Below are positions 8,604 through 17,513 of a stretch of DNA of 64,000 nt, piece by piece (position 1 is the stretch's first letter; each line of letters starts with the position of its first letter). The notes below the pieces were generated by a model, which saw nothing but the letters and a program-made list of their open reading frames with translations, did no database searches and was not told where the DNA came from. The DNA comes from Pseudomonas sp. Bc-h (GTDB lineage Bacteria; Pseudomonadota; Gammaproteobacteria; Pseudomonadales; Pseudomonadaceae). Where the stretch lies: positions 36,412 through 100,411 of the forward strand of contig NZ_MUIN01000013.1 in the NCBI RefSeq assembly GCF_002080045.1. The letters are read 5' to 3'. Both the position numbers and the translations under genes were made by a program.

Positions 8604-9509
8604 ATGTGTGGAATTGTAGGGCTCTATCTTAAAAACCCGGCGCTGGAATCCCAGCTTGGCAAGCTCTTTGAGCCCATGCTTGCGGCCATGACCGACCGTG
8701 GTCCGGACAGTGCCGGCTTCGCCATTTACGGCGACGAAGTGGGCGACGGCTGGGTCAAGCTGACCTTGCAGGCGACCACTGACAATTACGACTTCAAGGC
8801 GCTGGTGTCGGCGCTGGAAGGCAAGCTTGGCGCATCACTGGACTGGTTCCAGAACGCCAGCGCCATCGTGCTGAAAATCCAGGCTGAAGAGGCCGCCGTG
8901 CGCGCCGCGCTGGGTGAGCTGGCGCCGACCGTGCGCATCATGAGCGCCGGCAAGAGCATCGAAATCCTCAAGGGCATGGGTTTGCCGAAGGAGATTTCCG
9001 AGCGTTTCGGCCTGGGCAGCATGAAGGGCAGCCACATCATCGGCCACACCCGCATGGCCACCGAAAGCGCCGTGACCATGGAAGGCAGCCACCCGTTCTC
9101 CACCGGCGCCGACCTGTGCCTGGTGCACAACGGCTCGTTGTCCAACCACTTCCGTCTGCGTCAGGAACTGCGCCGCGAAGGGATCAACTTCGACACCGAG
9201 AACGACACCGAAGTGGCGGCCGGTTATCTGGCCTGGCGCCTGCAACAGGGCGACTCGCTGAAGACCGCGCTGGACAGTTCGCTGGAAGCGCTCGACGGCT
9301 TTTTCACCTTCGCCATCGGCACGCGCAACGGCTTTGCGGTGATCCGCGATCCGATTGCCTGTAAGCCGGCGATTCTCGCCGAGACCGATGACTACGTCGC
9401 CATGGCTTCGGAATATCAGGCGCTGTCGAGCCTGCCGGGCATTGAGAAAGCCAAGGTCTGGGAACCCGTTCCCGCCACCATGTACATCTGGGAACGCGAG
9501 TCGGCTTAA
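8604..9509 (+). CDS. mgsA: N-methylglutamate synthase subunit A (class II glutamine amidotransferase domain)
   Basis: This 301-residue Ntn-type amidotransferase resembles the N-terminal domain of glutamate synthase. The start is fixed by chemistry: the nucleophile must be Cys2, and the ATG at 8604 gives MCGIVGLY, with GTGAGGA just upstream. Also visible are RGPDSAGF, GHTRMATESAV, LVHNGSLSN and TENDTE, all parts of the amidotransferase pocket. It is expected to release the methylamine group from gamma-glutamylmethylamide. It lies 129 bases after gmaS and 11 bases before mgsB. Confidence 0.87.
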   Translation: MCGIVGLYLKNPALESQLGKLFEPMLAAMTDRGPDSAGFAIYGDEVGDGWVKLTLQATTDNYDFKALVSALEGKLGASLDWFQNASAIVLKIQAEEAAVRAALGELAPTVRIMSAGKSIEILKGMGLPKEISERFGLGSMKGSHIIGHTRMATESAVTMEGSHPFSTGADLCLVHNGSLSNHFRLRQELRREGINFDTENDTEVAAGYLAWRLQQGDSLKTALDSSLEALDGFFTFAIGTRNGFAVIRDPIACKPAILAETDDYVAMASEYQALSSLPGIEKAKVWEPVPATMYIWERESA

Positions 9510-9520
9510 GGAGCACGCAC

Positions 9521-10204
9521 ATGAAAACTATTGATCTATCTACCTCAAGCGTCCGCGATCTCAACCAGGCATTGCACGACCAGGTCAAGAATCTTGAAGA
9601 GCGCGAGTGGGTCGTCACGCATCCCAACGGCGCCCACAACCTGGCCGTCGGCGTCAACGAAGCGGTGTCCGTGGATATCCAGGGCCACGCCGGTTACTAC
9701 TGCGCGGGCATGAACCAGAAGGCGTCGGTCACCGTGCACGGCAACGTCGGCGTCGGCTGCGCCGAAAACATGATGTCGGGCTACGTACGCGTCAAAGGCA
9801 GTGCCTCCCAGGCCGCTGGCGCCACCGCTCACGGCGGTCTGCTGGTGATTGAGGGCGACGCGGGTGCGCGTTGCGGCATTTCCATGAAGGGCATCGATAT
9901 CGTCGTCGGCGGTAGCATCGGCCACATGAGCTGCTTCATGGGCCAGGCCGGACGTTTGGTGGTGTGCGGCGACGCAGGCGATGCACTGGGTGACTCGCTG
10001 TACGAGACCAGGATCTTCGTTAAAGGCAGCGTCGAATCGCTGGGCTCGGACTGCATCGAGAAAGAAATGCGCGCCGAACACATCGAAGAGCTGCAAGCGC
10101 TGCTGAACCGCGCCGGCTTCAACGAAAAAGCCTCGGACTTCAAGCGCTACGGCTCGGCCCGTCAGCTGTACAACTTCAAAGTCGACAACGCCTCCGCGTA
10201 CTGA
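9521..10204 (+). CDS. mgsB: N-methylglutamate synthase subunit B (GXGXG domain)
   Basis: This 227-residue protein resembles the C-terminal GXGXG beta-helix domain of the glutamate synthase large subunit. Repeated Gly-rich turns are visible (GHAGYYCAGM, GNVGVGCAENMMSGYV, GDAGARCGISMKG, GDAGDALGDSLYETRIFV). The domain is structural and holds together the amidotransferase and FMN parts. It is the middle gene of the MgsABC set, with tight spacing on both sides. Confidence 0.85.
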   Translation: MKTIDLSTSSVRDLNQALHDQVKNLEEREWVVTHPNGAHNLAVGVNEAVSVDIQGHAGYYCAGMNQKASVTVHGNVGVGCAENMMSGYVRVKGSASQAAGATAHGGLLVIEGDAGARCGISMKGIDIVVGGSIGHMSCFMGQAGRLVVCGDAGDALGDSLYETRIFVKGSVESLGSDCIEKEMRAEHIEELQALLNRAGFNEKASDFKRYGSARQLYNFKVDNASAY

Positions 10205-10219
10205 TTCAGGAGCAAGACC

Positions 10220-11554
10220 ATGAGCGATTCCACTACTCCAAAAGCACCGCCAGTACTGCGCGAGTCTGCCACTTTCGATCGCATGACCATCCAGGAAATC
10301 CAGCGTGCCGCCGAAACCGGCATCTACGACATCCGCGGTGGCGGCACCAAGCGCAAGCTGCCGCATTTCGATGACCTGCTGCTGCTTGGCGCCAGTGTTT
10401 CCCGCTACCCGCTGGAAGGCTACCGCGAAAAATGCGGCACCGACGTGATCCTCGGCAACCGCTTCGCCAAGAAGCCGATCCACCTGAAGATTCCGGTGAC
10501 CATCGCCGGCATGAGCTTCGGCGCGCTATCGGCCAACGCCAAGGAAGCCCTGGGCCGTGGCGCGACCATCGCCGGCACGAGCACCACCACCGGTGACGGC
10601 GGGATGACCCCTGAAGAACGCGGACAGTCGCAACATCTGGTGTATCAGTACCTGCCGTCGCGTTATGGCATGAACCCGGACGATCTGCGCAAGGCCGATG
10701 CCATCGAAATCGTGCTGGGGCAAGGCGCTAAACCCGGGGGCGGCGGCATGCTGCTGGGCATGAAAGTCACCGAGCGCGTGGCCGGTATGCGCACCTTGCC
10801 AATCGGCGTCGATCAGCGCTCGGCGTGCCGTCACCCGGACTGGACGGGGCCGGATGACCTGGCGATCAAGATTGCCGAGATCCGCGAAATCACCGATTGG
10901 GAAAAGCCGATCTACGTGAAAATCGGCGCCAGCCGCCCGTACTACGACGTCAAGCTGGCGGTGAAAGCCGGTGCCGATGTGATCGTGCTCGACGGCATGC
11001 AAGGCGGCACGGCGGCGACTCAGGAAGTGTTCATCGAACACGTTGGCATCCCGATTCTGCCGGCCATTCCCCAGGCCGTTCAGGCGCTGCAAGAGATGGG
11101 CATGCACCGCAAAGTGCAGCTGATCGTCTCCGGTGGTATCCGCAACGGTGCAGACGTGGCCAAGGCCATGGCGTTGGGTGCTGATGCCGTCGCCATCGGT
11201 ACGGCGGCATTGATCGCACTGGGCGACAACCATCCGCGGCTGGACGAAGAACTGAAGAAAATCGGCTCAGCCGCCGGATTCTATGACGACTGGCAGAACG
11301 GCCGCGACCCTGCGGGCATCACCACCCAGGACCCGGAACTGTCGAAACGTCTGGACCCGGTAGAAGGCGGGCGCAGGTTGGCCAACTATTTGCGTGTATT
11401 GGTCCTGGAAGCACAAACCATGGCCCGTGCTTGCGGCAAGTCCCACCTGCATAACCTCGACCCCGAGGATCTGGTGGCGCTGACCGTGGAATCGGCGGCC
11501 ATGGCCCGGGTGCCACTGGCAGGGACTTCGTGGATTCCGGGGACGCAGTACTAA
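10220..11554 (+). CDS. mgsC: N-methylglutamate synthase subunit C (FMN-binding glutamate synthase domain)
   Basis: This 444-residue protein corresponds to the central and FMN domains of glutamate synthase. Motifs include PVTIAGMSFGALSANAKEAL, GATIAGTSTTTGDGGM, GQGAKPGGGGMLLG, VIVLDGMQGGTAATQ and the phosphate-binding IVSGGIRNGADVAKAMALGADA. In the NMG pathway it joins methylamine to 2-oxoglutarate to form N-methylglutamate. It was split from the other two domains in the same way as in archaeal-type GltS. An ammonium-dependent glutamate synthase is a less likely alternative given gmaS next to it. Confidence 0.87.
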   Translation: MSDSTTPKAPPVLRESATFDRMTIQEIQRAAETGIYDIRGGGTKRKLPHFDDLLLLGASVSRYPLEGYREKCGTDVILGNRFAKKPIHLKIPVTIAGMSFGALSANAKEALGRGATIAGTSTTTGDGGMTPEERGQSQHLVYQYLPSRYGMNPDDLRKADAIEIVLGQGAKPGGGGMLLGMKVTERVAGMRTLPIGVDQRSACRHPDWTGPDDLAIKIAEIREITDWEKPIYVKIGASRPYYDVKLAVKAGADVIVLDGMQGGTAATQEVFIEHVGIPILPAIPQAVQALQEMGMHRKVQLIVSGGIRNGADVAKAMALGADAVAIGTAALIALGDNHPRLDEELKKIGSAAGFYDDWQNGRDPAGITTQDPELSKRLDPVEGGRRLANYLRVLVLEAQTMARACGKSHLHNLDPEDLVALTVESAAMARVPLAGTSWIPGTQY

Positions 11555-11576
11555 GCAATCACTGCGCGCGACGCCC

Positions 11577-11645
11577 TGTAGCAGTCCGGCTTGCCGGCGG
11601 CAGCGATCTTGATGACGCCACCGCCGGCAAGCCGTGCTGCTACAG
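11577..11645. repeat. REP-like palindrome between mgsC and amt
   Basis: The element begins TGTAGCAGTCCGGCTTGCCG and ends with a partly matching GCCGGCAAGCC...GCTACA arm. It is a typical Pseudomonas REP pair that can fold as mRNA and may lower read-through into amt. Confidence 0.75.
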
Positions 11646-11763
11646 AGGCCATTTTCCGTCGGTCATTTTTTGTTTTGTCCATCTCAAGAGGCCAGCAAGG
11701 CCCGACGTTTCATCACATCGCTATCTGCCAGACACTTTTCCATTCATTGCAGGAGCTTCGAAA

Positions 11764-13089
11764 ATGGTTAACCGTCTACCCGGCAAATCCCTTCTTTCAT
11801 TACTGGCGCTCAGCGCTTTCGTTCCTCTGGCCCATGCGGCCGACGCCCCGACACTCAACACCGGCAGCACGGCCTGGATGGTCACCGCCGCCGTACTGGT
11901 GCTGTTCATGTGCCTGCCAGGTCTGGCGCTGTTCTACGGCGGTCTGGTTCGGGCCAAGAATATGCTTTCGCTGTTCACCCAGTGCTTCGGCGTTGCCGGG
12001 CTGGTTGGCGTGCTTTGGGTGATCTATGGCTACAGCATGGTGGTGGACACCACCAACATGGTCGAGGGGCAGGTGAGTTTCAACAGCTTCGTCGGTGGCT
12101 TGAGCCGCGCGTTTCTGGCGGGCATGACGCCTGAAAGCCTGGTCGGCGACATTCCGGAGGGCGTGTTCGTGACCTTCCAGATGACCTTCGCCATCATCAC
12201 CCCGGCGCTGATTGCCGGTGCATTCGCCGAACGCATGAAGTTCTCCGCTGCGCTGCTGTTCATGGCGATCTGGTTCACCCTGGTGTACGCGCCGGTTGCG
12301 CACATGGTCTGGGGCGGGGCGGGCGCCTTGATGCACAACTGGGGCGTGCTGGACTTCGCTGGCGGCACAGCGGTGCACATCAACGCGGGCGTCGCGGCGC
12401 TGGCGGCCTGCCTGATGCTGGGCAAGCGCAAAGGCTACGTAAACGCACCGATGCCTGCGCATAACCTGAGCCTGACCATGGTCGGTGCGGCGATGCTGTG
12501 GGTTGGCTGGTTCGGTTTCAACATCGGTTCCGGCGGCGGCCTGAACGGGTTGTCGGGCATCGTCATGCTCAACACCCAACTGGGCGCGTGCGCCGGTATT
12601 CTGGGCTGGATGTTCACCGAGTGGTTCAAGGTCGGTAAACCGAGTGCTCTGGGTCTGGCGAGCGGTGCACTGGCGGGTCTGGTCGGCATCACCCCGGCAT
12701 GCGCCTATGTCGGTGTTGGCGGTGCGTTGGCCATCGGCCTGTTGTGCGGCGTGTTCTGCTACCTGAGCGTGACCGTGCTGAAAAAGCGCTTTGGCTACGA
12801 CGATAGCCTCGACGTGTTCGGCCTGCACGGCATCGGCGGTATGATCGGTGCGGTGTTGACCGGCGTGTTCTGCGTGCCGTCGCTGGGCGGTCTGGTTGAA
12901 GGCGTGACACTGGGAGGACAGGTTATCGCGCAGATCAAAGGCGTAGCGTTCACCACGGTTTATTGCTTCGCAGTCAGCTGGGTGATTCTCAAGGTGGTCA
13001 AGGCCGTCGTGGGCTTGCGCGCCGATGAGCATGTCGAAGAAATGGGTCTGGACCTAGCCGAGCACAACGAGAGTGCTTACAACCACTAA
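11764..13089 (+). CDS. amt: Ammonium / methylammonium transporter
   Basis: This 441-residue Amt/MEP/Rh channel has a cleavable signal peptide (LLALSAFVPLAHA, cut before ADAP) and eleven predicted membrane segments. Hallmarks are GLALFYGGLVRAKN near the N terminus, FAFAERMKF-type sequence (IAGAFAERMKFSA), GGTAVHINAG with the first pore His, and DVFGLHGIGGMIGA with the second. Amt proteins pass ammonium and methylammonium, which fits uptake of the NMG-pathway substrate or ammonium recapture. It lies 210 bases after mgsC. The ATG at 11764 is chosen because it gives the signal peptide and has CAGGAG upstream. Confidence 0.92.
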   Translation: MVNRLPGKSLLSLLALSAFVPLAHAADAPTLNTGSTAWMVTAAVLVLFMCLPGLALFYGGLVRAKNMLSLFTQCFGVAGLVGVLWVIYGYSMVVDTTNMVEGQVSFNSFVGGLSRAFLAGMTPESLVGDIPEGVFVTFQMTFAIITPALIAGAFAERMKFSAALLFMAIWFTLVYAPVAHMVWGGAGALMHNWGVLDFAGGTAVHINAGVAALAACLMLGKRKGYVNAPMPAHNLSLTMVGAAMLWVGWFGFNIGSGGGLNGLSGIVMLNTQLGACAGILGWMFTEWFKVGKPSALGLASGALAGLVGITPACAYVGVGGALAIGLLCGVFCYLSVTVLKKRFGYDDSLDVFGLHGIGGMIGAVLTGVFCVPSLGGLVEGVTLGGQVIAQIKGVAFTTVYCFAVSWVILKVVKAVVGLRADEHVEEMGLDLAEHNESAYNH

Positions 13090-13431
13090 GCCGGACTTGC
13101 GCATTAATCGTTCCCACGCTCTGCATGGGAATGCCGCTCAGAACGCTCTGCGTCCGCTGTTGTGACGCGGAGCGTCACGGGATGGGTGCCCACGCAGAGC
13201 GTGGGCACGATCACGTGTAGCAGCACGGCTTGCTGCCTGGGCGATTCCGAGGGCGCCACCGCCGGCAAGCCGACTGCTACAGATGTGTGTATGCCGTTAG
13301 ATCGTACCCACGCTCTGCGTGGGAATGCCGCTCCGGGCGCTCTGCGTCCGCTGTTGGTGACGCGGAGCGTCACGGGATGCATGCCCACGCGGAGCCTGGG
13401 CACGATCGATATCAAGATCAACAATGTTCAA
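13090..13431. repeat. Repeat-filled gap: two 'CCCACGC' palindromes around one REP
   Basis: Palindromic elements lie at about 13106-13214 and 13301-13408, of the same family as at 5915 and 26501. Between them, about 13215-13281, is a REP-like unit (GTAGCAGCACGG to CGACTGCTACA). They separate the convergent amt and monooxygenase genes. No gene is seen. Confidence 0.8.
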
Positions 13432-14469
13432 TCAACGGAACGCGGGCACCACGTGCTTGATGAACAACTCAAGGGACTTCTTCTTCTCGGCGTGGGGCAG
13501 GCTGTTGTCGCACCAGAAGCTGAACTCGTCGACGCCCAGTTCCTGGTAGTACTTGATGCGCGGGATGATCTCTTCCGGGGTGCCGATCATGGCCGTCTTG
13601 TGCAGGCTTTCGAGGGCGAACTCGGGGCGCTCGGCAAACTTCTCTTCAGGGCTTGGCGCGAGGAAACCATTGACCGGCGTGGTCTTGTTGCCGAACCAGG
13701 CATCGAAGGTGCGGTAGAACTTCGAGATCGCCTTGGCGCCGACTTTCCAGCCTTCCGGATCGTTCTCTGCGTGGACATGGGTGTGACGCAGCACCATCAA
13801 CTGAGGGCGTGGCACGTCCGGGTTGTTGGCCAGTGCGGTTTCGAACTTGTTCTTCAGGTCGACGACTTCTTCATCGCCCTTCATCAGCGGGGTGACCATC
13901 ACGTTGCAGCCGTTGGCCACCGCGAAATTATGCGAATCCGGGTCGCGGGCGGCGATCCACATCGGCGGAGTGCGCACCGGTTTCGGCACGCTGGTGGAGG
14001 TGGGGAATTTCCAGATCTCGCCGTCGTGGGCGTAGTCGCCCTGCCACAGCGCCTTGACCACCGGGACCATTTCACGCAGCGCCTGACCGCCAGAAGACGC
14101 AGGCATGCCGCCGGCCATGCGGTCGAACTCGACCTGGTAGGCGCCGCGCGCCAGACCCACTTCCATGCGCCCGGTACTGATCACGTCCAGCAGTGCGCAT
14201 TCACCGGCCACCCGCAGCGGGTGCCAGAACGGCGCGATGATGGTGCCGGCGCCCAGATGAATTGTCGTGGTTTTGCCGGCCAGATACGCCAGCAGCGGCA
14301 TAGGGCTCGGCGAAATGGTGTATTCCATGGCGTGGTGTTCGCCGATCCACACAGTGCTGAAGCCGCCTTTTTCGGCCATCAGCGTCAACTCGGTCAGGTC
14401 TTCGAACAGCTGCCGGTGGCTGACGGATTCATCCCAGCGTTCCATGTGCACGAACAACGAAAATTTCAT
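13432..14469 (-). CDS. LLM-class (luciferase-like) flavin-dependent monooxygenase
   Basis: This 345-residue TIM-barrel flavin monooxygenase opens with KFSLFVHMERWDE and shows FSTVWIGEHH (the conserved His region), LGAGTIIAPFWHPLRVAGE, DVISTGRMEVGLARGAY and MIGTPEEIIPRI, all usual for this family. Such enzymes use reduced FMN from a separate reductase to insert oxygen or cleave C-N bonds (RutA on uracil is one case). The adjacent flavin reductase and a GGTATACC operator 55 bases upstream tie it to the GntR-linked regulon. The substrate is unknown. Confidence 0.9.
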   Translation of the reverse strand: MKFSLFVHMERWDESVSHRQLFEDLTELTLMAEKGGFSTVWIGEHHAMEYTISPSPMPLLAYLAGKTTTIHLGAGTIIAPFWHPLRVAGECALLDVISTGRMEVGLARGAYQVEFDRMAGGMPASSGGQALREMVPVVKALWQGDYAHDGEIWKFPTSTSVPKPVRTPPMWIAARDPDSHNFAVANGCNVMVTPLMKGDEEVVDLKNKFETALANNPDVPRPQLMVLRHTHVHAENDPEGWKVGAKAISKFYRTFDAWFGNKTTPVNGFLAPSPEEKFAERPEFALESLHKTAMIGTPEEIIPRIKYYQELGVDEFSFWCDNSLPHAEKKKSLELFIKHVVPAFR

Positions 14470-14523
14470 GACGCTTACCTCAGATTTTTCTTACCGCTCG
14501 ATCAAGAGCAGTCAGGCGTTTTC

Positions 14524-14531
14524 GGTATACC
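14524..14531. promoter_or_regulatory. GGTATACC operator (site a), upstream of the LLM monooxygenase
   Basis: CGGTATACCG is a perfect 10-base palindrome, followed by TAATAC as at site b. It is 55 bases upstream of the monooxygenase ATG, so the gene probably also has its own regulated promoter behind the flavin reductase gene. Confidence 0.6.
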
Positions 14532-14569
14532 GTAATACTTTGTGTCGTGGATCTTCAAGTGCCTACAGA

Positions 14570-15055
14570 TCAGGCCAGAACGGGCAGGGCGCCCATCTTT
14601 CCTCGGCAATACACCATGGGGCTCGCAGGCTGTTCGGGAAGGATCAGGTTCTTCACCGCGCCGACCATGATCGCGTGATCACCGCCTTCGTACTCGCGCC
14701 ACAGCTCGCATTCGATGATCGCCGTCGCGTTCGCCAGCAGAGGGTTACCCAGTTCGCTCAAGGTCCACTCGATGCCGGCGGCCTTGTCCTTGCCTTTGCG
14801 GGCGAAGGCGTAGGCCTCGCTCTGCTGGGTGCCGGACAACAGGTGAATGGCGAAGCGCTTGTTCTTGATCAGCGTCGGGTAGGAATCGGAGCTGTAGTTG
14901 GGGCAGAACAGCACCAGAGGCGGGTCCATCGACAACGAGCTGAAAGCACTGGCGGTCAGGCCGACCACTTCACCGTCGTCATTGAGGGTGGTGATCACCG
15001 TGACGCCGGAAGGGAAGGAGCCCATGACGTTTTTATAGGCGTTTGCGTCGATCAT
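14570..15055 (-). CDS. Flavin reductase (FMN, HpaC/RutF type), copy 1
   Basis: This 161-residue split-barrel flavin reductase has the family opening FPSGVTVITT, GLTASAFSSLSMDPPLVLFC, the CPNYSS loop and the C-terminal GGDHAIMVGAV. It supplies reduced FMN to the monooxygenase whose gene follows 100 bases downstream. It is about 75% identical by eye to the second copy at 28152-28637, which points to duplication inside one regulon. The operator GGTATACC lies 64 bases upstream. Confidence 0.9.
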   Translation of the reverse strand: MIDANAYKNVMGSFPSGVTVITTLNDDGEVVGLTASAFSSLSMDPPLVLFCPNYSSDSYPTLIKNKRFAIHLLSGTQQSEAYAFARKGKDKAAGIEWTLSELGNPLLANATAIIECELWREYEGGDHAIMVGAVKNLILPEQPASPMVYCRGKMGALPVLA

Positions 15056-15118
15056 TTTGCTACCTCTGCGGTCGGTGGCCGGGGTGTAAAGCAGTCAGCC
15101 GGTTTTTATGTGTCTGAT

Positions 15119-15126
15119 GGTATACC
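15119..15126. promoter_or_regulatory. GGTATACC operator (site b), upstream of flavin reductase 1
   Basis: TGGTATACCG is followed by TAATAC. The flank GATCGTGCAAGTG-like segment (ATCGTGCAAGTG) is repeated beside site f at 31651, so more than the core is shared. Confidence 0.65.
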
Positions 15127-15299
15127 GTAATACTAATCGTGCAAGTGTTTTTCTTTTGTGCAGGCTGATTGGCGGTACTCGATAAACGGCTCAGGGCCCT
15201 TGTAGAGCGGCGGTTCAGACGGTGCTGAACCGGTTTTTCCAGCGACGTCTGAGTCTTGCCATCCGCACAAAATATGCGGCGAGATGGTTGTAAATTGTT

Positions 15300-15307
15300 G
15301 GCATACC
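15300..15307. promoter_or_regulatory. GGCATACC operator (site c) in the NCS1 permease promoter
   Basis: TTGGCATACCATAATAT places the palindrome just before a good -10 hexamer TAATAT at 15309-15314, with TTGTAA at 15288-15293 as a possible -35. Binding here would block RNA polymerase. The permease start is 141 bases downstream. Confidence 0.55.
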
Positions 15308-15448
15308 ATAATATGGTTGTGTGGCTCGTGAGTGCAGGGAAGTGTTTGCGGCGTTGAAGGCGCCACGGTGGCTCGAGAGTTGCAGTGGCGCTTCATGGTT
15401 TTAGCTCGGCAAGAACACAAGAACAAAGACAAGCACTCAGGCGAGACG

Positions 15449-16870
15449 ATGACTACTTCCGATTCCCGCGACAGCCACACCACACCCTTGATCGAAAACC
15501 ACACCGTCGACTACGTGCCCCTGGCCGAGCGCCATGGCAAGGCACGGGACCTGTTCACCTTGTGGTTCAGCACCAATATCGCCCCGTTGCCGATTGTGAC
15601 CGGGGCGATGGTGGTTCAGGTGTTTCACCTCAATCTGCTGTGGGGTTTGATAGCCATTGCCCTCGGCCACATGATCGGCGGGGTGGTGATTGCCCTCGCC
15701 TCGGCACAAGGCCCGCGCATGGGCATTCCGCAGATGGTTCAGAGCCGCGGTCAGTTCGGCCGTTACGGCGCACTGCTGATCGTGTTCTTCGCAGCGCTGA
15801 TCTACGTCGGCTTCTTCATCTCCAACATCGTGCTGGCCGGGCAGTCTATCCACGGCATGCTGCCTGCGGTGCCGCTGCCGGTGGGCGTGGTGATCGGTGC
15901 CCTGAGCGCCACGGCCATTGGCGTAATCGGCTATCGCTTCATCCATACCCTCAACCGCATCGGCACCTGGGTCATGGGCGCAGCGCTGCTGGCCGGGTTC
16001 ATCATGATCTTCAGTCAGGACCTGCCACTGGACTTCTTCAGTCGAGGCAGCTTCAATCTGTCGGGCTGGCTGGCGACAATCTGCCTGGGCATCATCTGGC
16101 AGATCAGTTTCTCGCCCTATGTGTCCGACTACTCGCGTTATCTGCCGTGCGATATCGGCATTGCCAAACCATTCTGGGCGACCTATTTCGGCGCCACCCT
16201 GGGCACCATTCTGTCGTTCAGCTTTGGCGCGGTGGCGGTACTGGCCACCCCTGAAGGCACGGAGGCGATGGTGGCGGTCAAGCAGGCGACCGGTTTTCTG
16301 GGCCCGATCCTGATGCTGCTGTTCCTGCTCAACATCATCAGCCACAACGCCTTGAACCTTTATGGCGCGGTGCTCTCCATCGTCACATCGATCCAGACCT
16401 TTGCCGGTAACTGGACGCCAAGCATCAAGGTGCGCGTGGTGCTGGCGACGTTGATCCTGGCGGGCTGCTGCATCACGGCGGTGGGTGCTTCAAGCGACTT
16501 CATCTCGCAGTTCATCGGCCTGATCCTCACGTTGCTGATCGTGCTGGTGCCGTGGGCTTCGATCAACCTGATCGACTTCTACCTGATCAAGCGCGGCAGC
16601 TATGACATCGCCTCGATCTTCAGTTCGGACGGCGGGATATACGGGCGCTTCAATCCTCACGCGATCATCGCCTACTTCATTGGCATCATCGTCCAGCTGC
16701 CATTCGCCAATACCTCGCTGTACGTCGGGCCTTACGCCAACTATCTGGAAGGCGTCGACTTGTCCTGGCTAGCGGGGCTGCTGGTGACGTGCCCGCTGTA
16801 TTACTGCCTGGCGACTCGCGGGCGGGCGCAGGAGAAGAGCAAGGCGGCGCGATTGGGGTTTACCGACTGA
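15449..16870 (+). CDS. NCS1-family nucleobase/cytosine-type permease
   Basis: This 473-residue membrane protein of the purine-cytosine permease (CodB/NCS1) type has about 12 hydrophobic segments. The N-terminal VDYVPLAERHGKARDLFTLW and FSTNIAPLPIVTG are typical, as is PQMVQSRGQFGRYGA. Family members take up cytosine, uracil, allantoin, hydantoins or similar N-rings by cation symport. The ATG at 15449 follows AGGCGAG. An operator lies inside its promoter, so the permease probably imports the substrate, or a related ring, for the flavin monooxygenase. The specific ligand cannot be read. Confidence 0.9.
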   Translation: MTTSDSRDSHTTPLIENHTVDYVPLAERHGKARDLFTLWFSTNIAPLPIVTGAMVVQVFHLNLLWGLIAIALGHMIGGVVIALASAQGPRMGIPQMVQSRGQFGRYGALLIVFFAALIYVGFFISNIVLAGQSIHGMLPAVPLPVGVVIGALSATAIGVIGYRFIHTLNRIGTWVMGAALLAGFIMIFSQDLPLDFFSRGSFNLSGWLATICLGIIWQISFSPYVSDYSRYLPCDIGIAKPFWATYFGATLGTILSFSFGAVAVLATPEGTEAMVAVKQATGFLGPILMLLFLLNIISHNALNLYGAVLSIVTSIQTFAGNWTPSIKVRVVLATLILAGCCITAVGASSDFISQFIGLILTLLIVLVPWASINLIDFYLIKRGSYDIASIFSSDGGIYGRFNPHAIIAYFIGIIVQLPFANTSLYVGPYANYLEGVDLSWLAGLLVTCPLYYCLATRGRAQEKSKAARLGFTD

Positions 16871-16883
16871 GGTCAGTAACAGG

Positions 16884-17513
16884 TTATTTGTCGCTCTCGG
16901 CCGAATGCCCACCCTGGCGTTCGGCAACGGCGCGCAGGGTCTTGAGCGTCACCATCGGTGCATCGATCACGAACCTGTTCGCCAGCCACGACGGAATATC
17001 ACCTGCAGGTTCTGCCTGCAGTTGATAGGTCACCTCGGTTTCCCGCTCGCCCTTGGGCACCATCTGCCAGATCCCCTGCAACTGCTCGACGCGGATCATC
17101 CCCGGTACGGTTGGCTCCATGTCATTCACGGCACTCAAATGCCGCAATACGCTGCCGTCGTCGCCTTGTTCAGTCTGCACCTTGAGCACCATGTCACGCG
17201 TAGCGGCGGGCCATGGCAGGGCGGTGGTGAGGTAGACGAACGAGCTGTCGCCGTCGACTTTCAGCAGGCGCATGTCGGCGCAGGCGTACAGCCATTTGCA
17301 GGCGATGGTGAGGTTTTCCTGCAGATAGCTCAGGGTCTGAACGTCGGCCTTGATCCGCGCCACCCCACGAAAACTCTGATACTGCGAGCCAGGTGCGCTG
17401 TTGAGGTAGACCTTGATGCCGTCTTCGTCTTTGGCGAGCTTCCAGTCTTCAGCGATGGCGTAAGCGCAGAAAACGGGAAGCAGCAGGGCGCACAGGACGG
17501 GCAGTGTTTTCAT
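16884..17513 (-). CDS. START-domain lipid-binding-like exported protein
   Basis: This 209-residue protein has a clear signal peptide (KTLPVLCALLLPVFCAYAIA before EDW) and a START/SRPBCC fold: EDGIKVYLNSAPGSQYQSFRG, LPWPAATRDMVL and PGMIRVEQLQGIWQMVPKG. Bacterial START proteins of this type are periplasmic or membrane-associated with mostly unknown ligands. It runs convergent with the permease gene and shows no sign of belonging to the regulon. Confidence 0.85.
   Translation of the reverse strand: MKTLPVLCALLLPVFCAYAIAEDWKLAKDEDGIKVYLNSAPGSQYQSFRGVARIKADVQTLSYLQENLTIACKWLYACADMRLLKVDGDSSFVYLTTALPWPAATRDMVLKVQTEQGDDGSVLRHLSAVNDMEPTVPGMIRVEQLQGIWQMVPKGERETEVTYQLQAEPAGDIPSWLANRFVIDAPMVTLKTLRAVAERQGGHSAESDK

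Noticed and set aside
13432..16870. Rut uracil pathway
   Set aside because: The LLM enzyme, reductase and permease invite this label, but RutB, RutC and RutE partners are missing and the permease is NCS1 and not RutG-like.
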